A stretch of 34,489 nucleotides of DNA from Candidatus Desulfosporosinus infrequens. GTDB lineage: Bacteria > Bacillota > Desulfitobacteriia > Desulfitobacteriales > Desulfitobacteriaceae. Both the position numbers and the translations under genes were made by a program. Below the pieces are notes generated by a model. That model ran no database searches and was not told the DNA's origin. It worked only from the letters and a program-made list of their open reading frames with translations. The stretch lies in the NCBI GenBank assembly GCA_900290375.1, contig OMOF01000026.1, forward strand, positions 1-34,489, read 5' to 3'. This document shows positions 24,659 to 32,620 of this stretch, piece by piece (position 1 is the stretch's first letter; every line of letters starts with the position of its first letter).

Positions 24659-25318
24659 TTAATAGTGTGTCTCCATAAGACGTTGCAACCTCTTGATCTT
24701 GCCCGCAATGTCAGGGCTACCCACAATCTCGGTAACAAAGGCGACGGTCTGAGCGCCTGCTTTGAGGACTGAGGCCAGATTGTGTTCCTTGATGCCGCCG
24801 ATGGCGACAAAAGGGATCTTCAGATTCTGAATGACGTAGTCTAAATAGTCCAGTCCTACTGGATCACAGACATCAATTTTAGTTTGGGTGGCAAATAAAG
24901 GTCCTACTCCGATGTAATCAGCGCCATCTTTTACAGCTGCCTGTGCTTGAGCAGGTGAATGAGTGGAAACCCCAATCAGAAAATCAGGTCCCAGCAACTC
25001 GCGTACTTTGGACAGAGGTAAGTCGTCTTGCCCAATATGCACGCCATCAGCGCCTACAGCAAGAGCCAGATCTAAGTGGTCGTTGATAATGAACAAGGCG
25101 CCGGTATGTTGGGTCATAGTCCGCAGAACAAGACACTCCTCATACATTTCCCTAACCTTTTTGGACTTCTCCCGGTACTGAAGAATCGGTACGCCGCTGG
25201 CCAAAATCTGACCGGCCACTTCAAGATTGCTGCGGCTTTGAGAGTGGAGTTCAGATGTGAGGGCATAAATGCCAGCGGGAAGGGCGCGCTTTTTTGAAGA
25301 TTTATTGATGATTATCAG
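24659..25318 (-). CDS. thiE: Thiamine phosphate synthase (second copy), start codon uncertain
   Basis: The body is clearly ThiE: ILQYREKS, NDHLDLALAVGADGVHIGQDDLP, DYIGVGPLFATQTK and FVAIGGI. The first strand expected of the family, GIYALTSE, is encoded at about 25250-25275, upstream of the first usual start (GTG 25219, which would give 186 residues and delete it). Between the in-frame stop at 25319-25321 and 25219 there is no ATG, GTG or TTG. A good ribosome binding site AAGGGAG (25328-25322) points to initiation at a rare codon such as CTG 25318, ATA 25315 or ATC 25312. The open frame is reported. It lies between thiF and thiC. Confidence 0.85.
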   Translation of the reverse strand: MIIINKSSKKRALPAGIYALTSELHSQSRSNLEVAGQILASGVPILQYREKSKKVREMYEECLVLRTMTQHTGALFIINDHLDLALAVGADGVHIGQDDLPLSKVRELLGPDFLIGVSTHSPAQAQAAVKDGADYIGVGPLFATQTKIDVCDPVGLDYLDYVIQNLKIPFVAIGGIKEHNLASVLKAGAQTVAFVTEIVGSPDIAGKIKRLQRLMETHY

Positions 25319-25359
25319 TCACTCCCTTCGTGCTACTAGTTCTTTTTCACCATCCTTGG

Positions 25360-25989
25360 TCAGCGCTTGGCGCTAGCCAACTTTCCGTTAAGTGCCCATG
25401 CTAAAACTAGGTTTGCTTGTTTAGCAGCAACAACACCGATGCGGGGAGAGAGGGGAGGGTGGTCATCTGCCACGTCCGTGCAGAAATCCCCGACAACTGA
25501 TAAACCGGAACTCCAGTGCAAGGTCTGGATCGCATCTGTGTCTCCCCAACCAGCCAGTCCAGACGCGCCGATAACTTTTTTCCCAGCCGCCAGACCCTCT
25601 TCCACGAACATTCTCTTAGAAGCGGTCTGATCAAAACCCTCTACCCACACCGCACACTGCCCAAATATCGTCTGGACATTGTCTGGTGTTATGAGAATCG
25701 ACCACAATTCCAAGTGTAACTCGGGGTTGATTCGCAAAAGGTTTTCAGCCAGAGCATCAGTTTTCAAAAGTCCTAATTGATCAGGAAAATAGACTTGTCG
25801 ATTCAGGTTGCTGGCCTCTACCCGGTCAAAATCGGCCAAGACGAGGTGCGTAAACCCACAGCGCACTAAGTGCCATGCGACATTGGAGCCCAAGCCGCCT
25901 AAACCAGCGATCCCGACGGATGTTTGCTGGACCCTAGCTAATTGTTCTGGAGGTAATGTCTCGGCCAATCCGGTCGTTAAAGGATTCAT
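25360..25989 (-). CDS. thiF: Sulfur carrier protein adenylyltransferase ThiF
   Basis: A 209-residue E1-like enzyme that adenylates the C-terminal Gly of ThiS. The nucleotide-binding GLGGLGSNVA sits near residue 30, followed by DFDRVEASNLNRQ. There is no CxxC zinc site, as in the short clostridial ThiF type. A longer frame starts at 26031, but ATG 25989 overlaps the thiH stop as ATGA and gives the usual length, so it is chosen. It follows thiH in the operon. Confidence 0.92.
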   Translation of the reverse strand: MNPLTTGLAETLPPEQLARVQQTSVGIAGLGGLGSNVAWHLVRCGFTHLVLADFDRVEASNLNRQVYFPDQLGLLKTDALAENLLRINPELHLELWSILITPDNVQTIFGQCAVWVEGFDQTASKRMFVEEGLAAGKKVIGASGLAGWGDTDAIQTLHWSSGLSVVGDFCTDVADDHPPLSPRIGVVAAKQANLVLAWALNGKLASAKR

Positions 25990-27116
25990 AGACCAACAGC
26001 AGCCTTTTTCCGCATATTCACCCAGTCGCAAAACGAAGGCAGATAGCCTTTGGCCCGGATCATGCCTACCACTTCTGGGACGGATCGTTCGTCGGCAATT
26101 TCAAATTGAGCGCTGCCCACGTTGTTATTCTCACTATATCCACCGACTGAAGTGAGAGCGCCAGCCGACATGCGAGTGATGCCGAGGGGCATTAGATTTT
26201 CACGCATTTGCGGACTTTCCCGGGTGGACAAGGTAAGTCCTGCTCGTGGCAGAAACAGCCTGTAAGCCAATATAATTTGGACGAAAGAGGCATCCGTGAC
26301 AGGAGCAGCAGAGGAGCGAAAACTGCCGGCATAGGGTCTGAGGCGCGGCACAGAGAGCGCAACTTCAACCCCGGGATAAGTCCTTTGCAAGTAATCAGCG
26401 TGAAGTGCCGAGAAAAAAGCGTCTTGCCTCCAGTCCGAGAGGCCCAAAAGTGCACCAATGTTAATGGCAGAGATTCCAGCCTCACAGGCACGCTCTGGTG
26501 CCTCTAAGCGGTAATGATAATTTCTCTTAGGTCCGGAGGGGTGTACCTTCGCATAGGTGATCTGATCGTAGGTTTCTTGAAAGAGAGTGACAGAATCAAC
26601 CCCTGCCTCGTATAAACGCCGGTATTCATGAGTGGATAGGGGATACACTTCAAGCCCAAGAGAGGCAAACATGGGCCGCAAGGCCTGTACGCATTCTTCT
26701 ATGTAAGCTGGTCCGCTCTGGGTGCGCGATTCTCCCGTCAAGAGCAGCAAATGTTGCAGTCCGGTTGCCGAGATAGCCTCACCTTCCTTGATGGCTTGTT
26801 CGACAGTAAGCTTGCAGCGTACAATCTCATTGCCAGCGTGGAAACTACAATAGAGGCAGCTGTTAGTACAAAAATTGGCGAGATAGAGTGGAGTAAATAA
26901 ACCAATCGTGCGCCCGAAATGGCGGATAGTTAAAGCCTGAGCCTTTTTGGCCATGGGTTCCAGATAAGAGTGGGCTGCTGGGGAAAGCAAGACCACCAAA
27001 TCATGGGGGCGGAGGGTTTCGCGGGTCAACACTCGCTCGACGTCGACTCCGCTAAAACTCTCCCAGGCCGACTCGGAGAGTCTGGGTTGCCAGTCCGTGA
27101 TTTGCTCGTAAAACAT
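25986..27116 (-). CDS. thiH: 2-iminoacetate synthase ThiH
   Basis: A 376-residue radical-SAM enzyme that cleaves tyrosine to dehydroglycine for thiazole formation, the anaerobic route (aerobes use ThiO). The cluster motif CTNSCLYC (CX3CX2C) lies near residues 107-114, followed by FHAGN. LLLTGES and SVPRLRPYAG are further family segments. ThiH is oxygen-sensitive, in keeping with an anaerobic host. GGAGGG precedes ATG 27116. It starts three bases after thiG and overlaps thiF by four. Confidence 0.95.
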   Translation of the reverse strand: MFYEQITDWQPRLSESAWESFSGVDVERVLTRETLRPHDLVVLLSPAAHSYLEPMAKKAQALTIRHFGRTIGLFTPLYLANFCTNSCLYCSFHAGNEIVRCKLTVEQAIKEGEAISATGLQHLLLLTGESRTQSGPAYIEECVQALRPMFASLGLEVYPLSTHEYRRLYEAGVDSVTLFQETYDQITYAKVHPSGPKRNYHYRLEAPERACEAGISAINIGALLGLSDWRQDAFFSALHADYLQRTYPGVEVALSVPRLRPYAGSFRSSAAPVTDASFVQIILAYRLFLPRAGLTLSTRESPQMRENLMPLGITRMSAGALTSVGGYSENNNVGSAQFEIADERSVPEVVGMIRAKGYLPSFCDWVNMRKKAAVGL

Positions 27117-27119
27117 CCC

Positions 27120-27923
27120 TTAACCCTCCTGCAAAAAGCCAGTTAAGGGGGAGGAAGCTTCGGCCGTTAGTCGTCGTTCACCTAGACCAGCTAAATAGCC
27201 TAGGCGTCCTGCGGCTACGGCTAAGCGGAAGGCTTGAGCCATGAACACCGGATCACCTGCCGTTGCAATGGCCGTATTCACAAGCACTGCGGCCGCCCCC
27301 ATTTCCATGGCTTCGGCTGCCTCGGAGGGTCGACCGATGCCGGCATCGACAATGATCGGCAGAGAGATCTCTTCAATCAGAATCCGGATGAGTTCTTTGG
27401 TTTGTAAGCCACGGTTGCTGCCAATCGGAGCTCCCAGGGGCATAATGGCTGCCGCCCCCGCATCTCGCAGACGCCGAGCTGCACCGAGATCAGGACTCAT
27501 ATAAGGTAGTACCACAAACCCCTCGTTCACCAGTTGTTCGGTGGCATTAAGTGTCTCCCAATTATCCGGCAATAAGTAGCGCTGATCCTGAACGACTTCG
27601 ATTTTTACCCAGTTTCCGCAGCCGGCTGCCCGAGCTAAGCGAGCGATGCGCACGGCTTCTTCGGCCGTGCGCGCGCCGGAGGTGTTGGGCAATAAAATAG
27701 TGTTCTGAGGTAGGTAATTAAGAATATTCTCCTGAGGGTTTTTCCAATCGACTCGACGTAAAGCCATCGTTACTACCTGACTGCCGCTTGCTTCCAACAT
27801 TTGGGGCACAATTTCATGAGATGAAAATTTACCAGTTCCTACGAACAGTCGGCTATGCAAATTTATGCCACCGATGAGTAGAGTGTCCTCTGCTAGATTA
27901 TCACTTTGTGTGATATCGTTCAC
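27120..27923 (-). CDS. thiG: Thiazole synthase ThiG
   Basis: A 267-residue TIM-barrel enzyme that condenses deoxyxylulose phosphate, ThiS thiocarboxylate and dehydroglycine. Recognised by [10 protein letters not shown], the [15 protein letters not shown]-like segment, the Schiff-base Lys in [17 protein letters not shown] and [25 protein letters not shown] 27923 is the start, three bases after the thiS stop and preceded by GGAGGTGG, which lies inside the codons for the essential Gly-Gly end of ThiS. Confidence 0.96.
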   Translation of the reverse strand: MNDITQSDNLAEDTLLIGGINLHSRLFVGTGKFSSHEIVPQMLEASGSQVVTMALRRVDWKNPQENILNYLPQNTILLPNTSGARTAEEAVRIARLARAAGCGNWVKIEVVQDQRYLLPDNWETLNATEQLVNEGFVVLPYMSPDLGAARRLRDAGAAAIMPLGAPIGSNRGLQTKELIRILIEEISLPIIVDAGIGRPSEAAEAMEMGAAAVLVNTAIATAGDPVFMAQAFRLAVAAGRLGYLAGLGERRLTAEASSPLTGFLQEG

Positions 27924-27926
27924 GTA

Positions 27927-28127
27927 TTAGCCACCTCCCATAAAAATTAAGATTTCCAAACGGTCACCAGCCTGCAAAGGAGTACCCTGCCAATATTCTT
28001 GTTTCAGGATTTTTCCATTGTGCTCTACGACCGTCGCGTTGAGGGTCACAGCTTGGTTTTTGAGTAACTGGAATACGGTACAGTCGGAGAGAATTTCCTG
28101 AGCTTCACCGTTCACAACAATCTGCAA
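27927..28127 (-). CDS. thiS: Sulfur carrier protein ThiS
   Basis: A 66-residue ubiquitin-like sulfur carrier ending in Gly-Gly(-Gly), the residue activated by ThiF. TTG at 28127, nine bases after GGAGG, yields the family N-terminus MQIVVNGE. A longer frame to 28184 runs through the ribosome binding site and was rejected. It is the first gene behind the minus-strand TPP riboswitch. Confidence 0.9.
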   Translation of the reverse strand: MQIVVNGEAQEILSDCTVFQLLKNQAVTLNATVVEHNGKILKQEYWQGTPLQAGDRLEILIFMGGG

Positions 28128-28218
28128 CGGAATCACCCTCCTTTCGCTTGTTCTCCATACATGTTTGTCGCAGGGGTATCCCATTTTTCTGTCTTAGCAC
28201 CAGAGAAAGCTTAAACCA

Positions 28219-28249
28219 TAAAAAAAGAGAACTGCGGTAAGCAGTTCTC
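28219..28249 (-). terminator. Riboswitch-controlled terminator before thiS
   Basis: On the minus strand GAGAACTGC pairs perfectly with GCAGTTCTC over a five-base loop and is followed by a run of T. It lies between the aptamer and thiS. Confidence 0.9.
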
Positions 28250-28272
28250 ACTTATATTCCTATAAGTAAAAC

Positions 28273-28362
28273 GATTAGCTTTCCTCCGCTGGTATTAACC
28301 AGATCAGGTTCAAAGGGTTAGAGTTTCCTCATCTCAGCCCCGAAGGGCACCCCTAGCAAACA
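28273..28362 (-). promoter_or_regulatory. TPP riboswitch controlling thiSGHFEC
   Basis: A classical thi-box of about 90 bases on the minus strand: AGGGGTGCCC, GGGCTGAGATGAGG, ACCCTTTGAACCTGATCTGG, then TTAATACCAGCGGAGGAAAGC. Pieces are spaced normally, in contrast with the expanded copy at 11530. The 167 bases upstream (28363-28529) should hold the promoter; none was assigned. Confidence 0.95.
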
Positions 28363-28529
28363 AACGTATTCAATTGACTGGGTAACAATACTTATCCTAC
28401 CAAGTATTACCCTGTGCCCATTATATAACTAAAAGAGTGTAAGTGTAAATATATCTCCGAGATACATAATAAGAGGTCGCTAGAACCTTTACTTGAGAGA
28501 AGGCAGCATTGATTAATATTCGGGAGGGT

Positions 28530-29042
28530 TTAGCCGTCCTCTGGATTTTCAGGGCCGGGGAGATTTAATTGATAAAAGGCTAAATCAAGCCACTTACCAA
28601 ACTTAAAGCCGGCCCTTCTTACAGTGCCAGAGTATTCAAAGCCTAATTTCTGATGTAATTTCAGGCTATTTTCATTAAAGGCATCAATGCCAGCGACTAT
28701 GGTTGCAAACTTTCTTTCATCCGCCATTCTAATTATTTCTTTTATCAGCGCAGTACCAACCCCATGGTGCCGATAGCCATTATGTACATAGACTGAATGC
28801 TCAATCGTATATTTATAGGCTGGCCAAGTCCTAAAAGGACCAAATGTTGCAAATCCAATTACTTTGTGCTTTTCCTCAGAAACAAGGACAGGAAATTTAT
28901 CCTCATTCTTCTTGCGAAACCATAACATTCTGTCCTCAAGGGTCTGAACGTTATAGGTATATACTGCTGTAGTATTTAAGATAGCATCGTTGTAAATTTC
29001 TAGGATTTGGCATAAATCGTTTTCAACTGCTTGTCTAATCAT
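28530..29042 (-). CDS. GNAT family N-acetyltransferase (phosphinothricin acetyltransferase-like)
   Basis: A 170-residue acetyltransferase using acetyl-CoA. Motif A is the RHHGVGTALIKEII segment (R-x-x-G-x-G). The N-terminus IRQAVENDLCQILEIYNDAI and the C-terminal NENSLKLHQKLGFEYSGTVRRAGFKFGKWLDLAFYQ pattern match the Pat/MnaT subgroup that acetylates phosphinothricin or methionine sulfone/sulfoximine. The actual substrate is unknown. ATG 29042, nine bases after GAGGGG, is preferred to a longer frame from 29153. It is monocistronic. Confidence 0.88.
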   Translation of the reverse strand: MIRQAVENDLCQILEIYNDAILNTTAVYTYNVQTLEDRMLWFRKKNEDKFPVLVSEEKHKVIGFATFGPFRTWPAYKYTIEHSVYVHNGYRHHGVGTALIKEIIRMADERKFATIVAGIDAFNENSLKLHQKLGFEYSGTVRRAGFKFGKWLDLAFYQLNLPGPENPEDG

Positions 29043-29281
29043 GCAATCAACCCCTCTATGCCTTAGTTTAACATTATTGATAAAGATAAGATACTCAAAT
29101 TTACGCCTTAAATTTGTGCATGAAACAAGATTAGAGGAGCGCTTTTTGAACACTTGGATTGATCAAACATTTAAATCTTAAGAAATCTTAACATTGTCCT
29201 CGCAAATTATTCATAAATTTATTGTATACTAATAACAGAAGATCTTAATTAGATAAAAAACTACATGAAAAAGATGAGAAG

Positions 29282-29306
29282 CCGTCCTTGCTGTGGGGCG
29301 GTTTTT
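29282..29306 (+). terminator. Terminator or attenuator in the leader of the molybdopterin oxidoreductase
   Basis: CCGTCCT (29282-29288) pairs with GGGGCGG (29295-29301, with G-U pairs), followed by five T. It lies 44 bases before the gene and downstream of a probable -10 box TATACT at 29225, so it probably terminates the gene's own leader. No known riboswitch was recognised upstream of it. Confidence 0.6.
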
Positions 29307-29349
29307 CGCTGTATGCCCCGTTAATTTAACTCAACAAGGAGGCTATAAC

Positions 29350-31356
29350 ATGAAGACGGAATTAAAACGATCTGTATGCCCGTACGACTGCCCAGATATG
29401 TGCGGGCTTTTGGTTAAAGTTGTCGACGGTCAGGCTGTCAAAGTTACGGGTGACCCGGAACATCCCTATACTAGGGGAACTTTATGCCCCAAAATGGTTC
29501 ATTATGAGCGAACGGTACATTCTCCGCAAAGACTGACTCACCCCTTACTGCGTATCGGGGAAAAAGGCGGGGGGCAGTTTAAAGCCATTACGTGGAAAGA
29601 GGGGATTCAACGTCTTGCCGACAGATGGACGGGAATTATATCCGACTATACTGCGGAAGCTATCTTACCCTATTCTTACGCAGGAACGATGGGGCTTGTC
29701 CAACGCAACTGCGGGGAGGGTTTTTTTCACCGTTTGGGAGCTTCAAGATTGGCTCGCACTATTTGTTCCTCTGCCAAGGGTTATGGCTGGGCTTCAGTTA
29801 TGGGGGAGACCTTGGCGCCACACCCGGATGAGGTTAAGAAAAGCGATTTTATTATCTTGTGGGGTTCGAATGCCTTGGCAACTAACATTCACCTGCTGCA
29901 TAATGTCCGAGCAGCGAAAAGGCGTGGTGCTACTGTCTGGCTCGTTGATACGTATGAAAATCCCACGGCCCAAATTGTTGATCAGGTCGTGTTAGTACGT
30001 CCGGGGAGTGATGGTGCTTTGGCTCTCGGCATAATGCACATCCTAGTTCGTGAGGGGTGGATTGACCAAGCGTTTATGGAGCAGCATGTTCAGGGGTTTG
30101 AACAGTTCCAAGGTGAGGTTTTGCCTGATTACCCGCCGGAGAAAGTCAGTCAAATTACTGGGATAGACGTTAATTTGCTCGAACTTATGGCGGCTCGTTA
30201 CGGCAAAGCTCTTGCGCCTTTCATTTCTTTGGGGTCAGGGCTTTGCCGTTATGGTAATGGAGCGATGACGGTCCGCGCTATTACCTGCCTGCCCGCATTG
30301 GTAGGGGCATGGGGCAAGTCGGGCGGTGGCTTGTTGGCCAGTATTTCTACTAATAAAGCCTTTAATACTGGTCGAGTAACGCGTGAAGATTTCATGCAAA
30401 AGCCAACCCGGATCGTAAATATGAATCAACTTGGCTATGCACTGACGGATTTATCGGAACCGCCAATTATGAGCTTGTATGTCTACCACTCCAATCCCGT
30501 TTGCGTAGCCCCTGACCAAAATATGATTATCAAGGGACTTAGGCGCGAGGACTTATTTACGGTCGTTCATGAACGTTTTATGACAGATACAGCCCGCTAT
30601 GCCGACCTTATCTTGCCAGCTACAAGCTCATTAGAGCACGCAGATATCTACCGCTCTTATGGTCATTATGGCGTCCAGCGAGCGGCGGCTGCGATTCCTC
30701 CGGTTGGGGAAGCAAAATCGAACTGGGAAGTTTTTCAGCTCCTTGCCCAGGCTATGGGCTTTGAAGAGCCTTTCTTTAACCAGACTACAGACGAAGTTAT
30801 CAACCAGCTGATCGAGCCACCTACCCCGTGGTTGGGACGTGTTGAGTTAGCGAAACTCCAGGAGGGCCGCCCCGTTGAACTCTCCCTGCCTGAGAATTAC
30901 AAAACAACTTTCCTGACTCCATCCGCTAAAATCGAGCTCTATAATCCCAGTGAAGCCGAGCCGCTTCCACGTTATTGTGAGCCTTACGGTGATGACGCCC
31001 CATTCTATCTGATGAGTGCACCTAGTTTGTTTTCTCTGAATTCTTCCTTTAATGAGCGTCCTGATCTACTGCGTAAAAAGGAAACCGCTTATCTTCAGAT
31101 GAACCCAAAAGATGCTGAAAACAAAAATTTACAAGCTGGTCGGAGCGTGATCGCCTTTAATGAACGTGGTGAAGTGCCTTTTATGCTGAAACTAACGACT
31201 AAAGTTCCCCAAGGTGTCGTCGTAACCGAGGGCTTATTTTGGTACGCCAAGGGGCCTGACGATAGCACGGTTAACGCACTTACTTCTCAACGCCTCACGG
31301 ATAGAGCAGCGGGTAGTACTCTTTATGATGTCAAAGTTGATGTCAGGCTAGCTTAG
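29350..31356 (+). CDS. Molybdopterin-dependent oxidoreductase, catalytic subunit (orphan)
   Basis: A 668-residue protein of the DMSO-reductase superfamily. The N-terminal [4Fe-4S] ligands are C10, C14, C18 and C46 (CPYDCPDMC ... GTLCPK). Mo-bis-MGD-binding segments include ILWGSNALATN and YHSNPVCVAPDQN. The residues near the metal read RTICSSAKGYG, so Cys139 or an adjacent Ser could be the ligand; there is no in-frame TGA. No twin-arginine signal is seen, so it is likely cytoplasmic, like the YoaE-type enzymes of Bacillus. No FeS or membrane subunit gene is adjacent. ATG 29350 follows AGGAGG; a longer frame from 29293 crosses the terminator and was rejected. Substrate unknown. Confidence 0.9.
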   Translation: MKTELKRSVCPYDCPDMCGLLVKVVDGQAVKVTGDPEHPYTRGTLCPKMVHYERTVHSPQRLTHPLLRIGEKGGGQFKAITWKEGIQRLADRWTGIISDYTAEAILPYSYAGTMGLVQRNCGEGFFHRLGASRLARTICSSAKGYGWASVMGETLAPHPDEVKKSDFIILWGSNALATNIHLLHNVRAAKRRGATVWLVDTYENPTAQIVDQVVLVRPGSDGALALGIMHILVREGWIDQAFMEQHVQGFEQFQGEVLPDYPPEKVSQITGIDVNLLELMAARYGKALAPFISLGSGLCRYGNGAMTVRAITCLPALVGAWGKSGGGLLASISTNKAFNTGRVTREDFMQKPTRIVNMNQLGYALTDLSEPPIMSLYVYHSNPVCVAPDQNMIIKGLRREDLFTVVHERFMTDTARYADLILPATSSLEHADIYRSYGHYGVQRAAAAIPPVGEAKSNWEVFQLLAQAMGFEEPFFNQTTDEVINQLIEPPTPWLGRVELAKLQEGRPVELSLPENYKTTFLTPSAKIELYNPSEAEPLPRYCEPYGDDAPFYLMSAPSLFSLNSSFNERPDLLRKKETAYLQMNPKDAENKNLQAGRSVIAFNERGEVPFMLKLTTKVPQGVVVTEGLFWYAKGPDDSTVNALTSQRLTDRAAGSTLYDVKVDVRLA

Positions 31357-31456
31357 ACAGGAAATTAAGGTACTCTTGTCGAAATGCATAGATAATACGA
31401 CATTTAATAGGGTATCTCGATTCTATTCTTTTCAAGGAATGTTGGTGAGGTGAAGC

Positions 31457-32620
31457 ATGGCTTCGTGTGTACGTATTTTACATTGTGCAGGATTTCGCTT
31501 GGACAGCCCTTCCTGGGAAGGGCCGGAGAAATGGATTGCACAACGTAATCAAGATTTGTGGCAAACCTTTGCAGCGGTCCTCTCGCTTTGCCGGTCGGAA
31601 AAAGTAGATTTCCTTTTCCTGGTCGGTAATTTATTTGAACAAGAGTATGTGCGCAAGGAGACAGTCGAGCGGGTTGCCAAATCACTGGCCAAGCTGGATG
31701 AAACTAAAATCTTTATAGCTCCGGGAGAGAGGGATCCGTTGGTTACAACCTCTGCCTATCGCCTAGCCGTGTGGCCGAGTAATGTGCATGTATTCTCAGG
31801 TGGTATCAGCAGCGTAAAAGTTTCTGCCCAAAACGTCACGGTTTCTGGAGCGGGATGGACAGCCTATCGTCAAGAGGGGCCATTCCTCGACGGTTTTCAG
31901 ACTACGAGGGACGGAACGATTCAGTTCATGCTTCTGCATGCTGAGGTGGACTCGGTAGAGAATACCAAAGGGTTTATTTCTATCAGCCCAGAGCAAATTG
32001 CTGCCAGTGGTTTGAACTACCTAGCCTTGGGGCACCTGGAAAATTGGAGTGGGGTCCAGCAAGAAGGGGAAACAATTTGGGCCGATTGTGGTTCGCCCGA
32101 GGCTAGAAGCTTTCGTGAAAGTGGACCTCATGGTGTAGTCCTGGGAAAAATCGGGATAGAATCTACCCAATTCGAATTTCGGGAACTAGGACAGCGCCGT
32201 TATATTGAAAAGACTCTAGAGATCCGATCCGATCTGATAGGCCTTATGGCAGAGTTATTGGCAGAAACGAGCACACAAGAACGGCAAAAGGATTTATTTA
32301 GAATCAATTTGTCTGGGCCTTTATGGGAAGTAGAAGCGGCTATTCCAGCACTTCAGAAACTATTAGCGGATAAGTTTCGCTACATCGAAGTTTTACCTTT
32401 GGAAAGCCAACAAACTCAATTTAGGCAAGATGTCGTTAAACCCGTGCCCTTAATGCCTAAAACCCAGGATGGCTATCCTACCCTGCCTCAAATATTTGTT
32501 GATAAAATAGAAGAGCGCTTGAATGGAGCAGAGAGTGCGGAGGATCGCGAACATTGGGAGTTGGTACAGAAAATCGGATTGGCCGCACTGGGGCAGGGAC
32601 GGGAAGATGATGAGAATTGA
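31457..32620 (+). CDS. SbcD/YhaO-like metallophosphoesterase homologue with degenerate metal site
   Basis: A 387-residue protein with the layout of YhaO/SbcD nucleases: N-terminal phosphoesterase fold, C-terminal capping region. The metal motifs are altered. The usual ADLH is AGFR (residues 11-14), GDxFD is GNLFE (57-61), GNHD is GERD (90-93) and GHxH is GHLE (192-195). Two His positions (161 and 193) remain. It may therefore be a non-catalytic, structural subunit (inference). It overlaps the following SMC-like gene, as yhaO and yhaN pairs do. GGTGAGG lies a few bases before ATG 31457. Confidence 0.8.
   Translation: MASCVRILHCAGFRLDSPSWEGPEKWIAQRNQDLWQTFAAVLSLCRSEKVDFLFLVGNLFEQEYVRKETVERVAKSLAKLDETKIFIAPGERDPLVTTSAYRLAVWPSNVHVFSGGISSVKVSAQNVTVSGAGWTAYRQEGPFLDGFQTTRDGTIQFMLLHAEVDSVENTKGFISISPEQIAASGLNYLALGHLENWSGVQQEGETIWADCGSPEARSFRESGPHGVVLGKIGIESTQFEFRELGQRRYIEKTLEIRSDLIGLMAELLAETSTQERQKDLFRINLSGPLWEVEAAIPALQKLLADKFRYIEVLPLESQQTQFRQDVVKPVPLMPKTQDGYPTLPQIFVDKIEERLNGAESAEDREHWELVQKIGLAALGQGREDDEN

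Noticed and set aside
29350-31356. Selenocysteine-containing formate dehydrogenase
   Set aside because: No in-frame TGA; the position near the metal is encoded by ordinary Cys/Ser codons and the flanking sequence is not of the formate dehydrogenase type.
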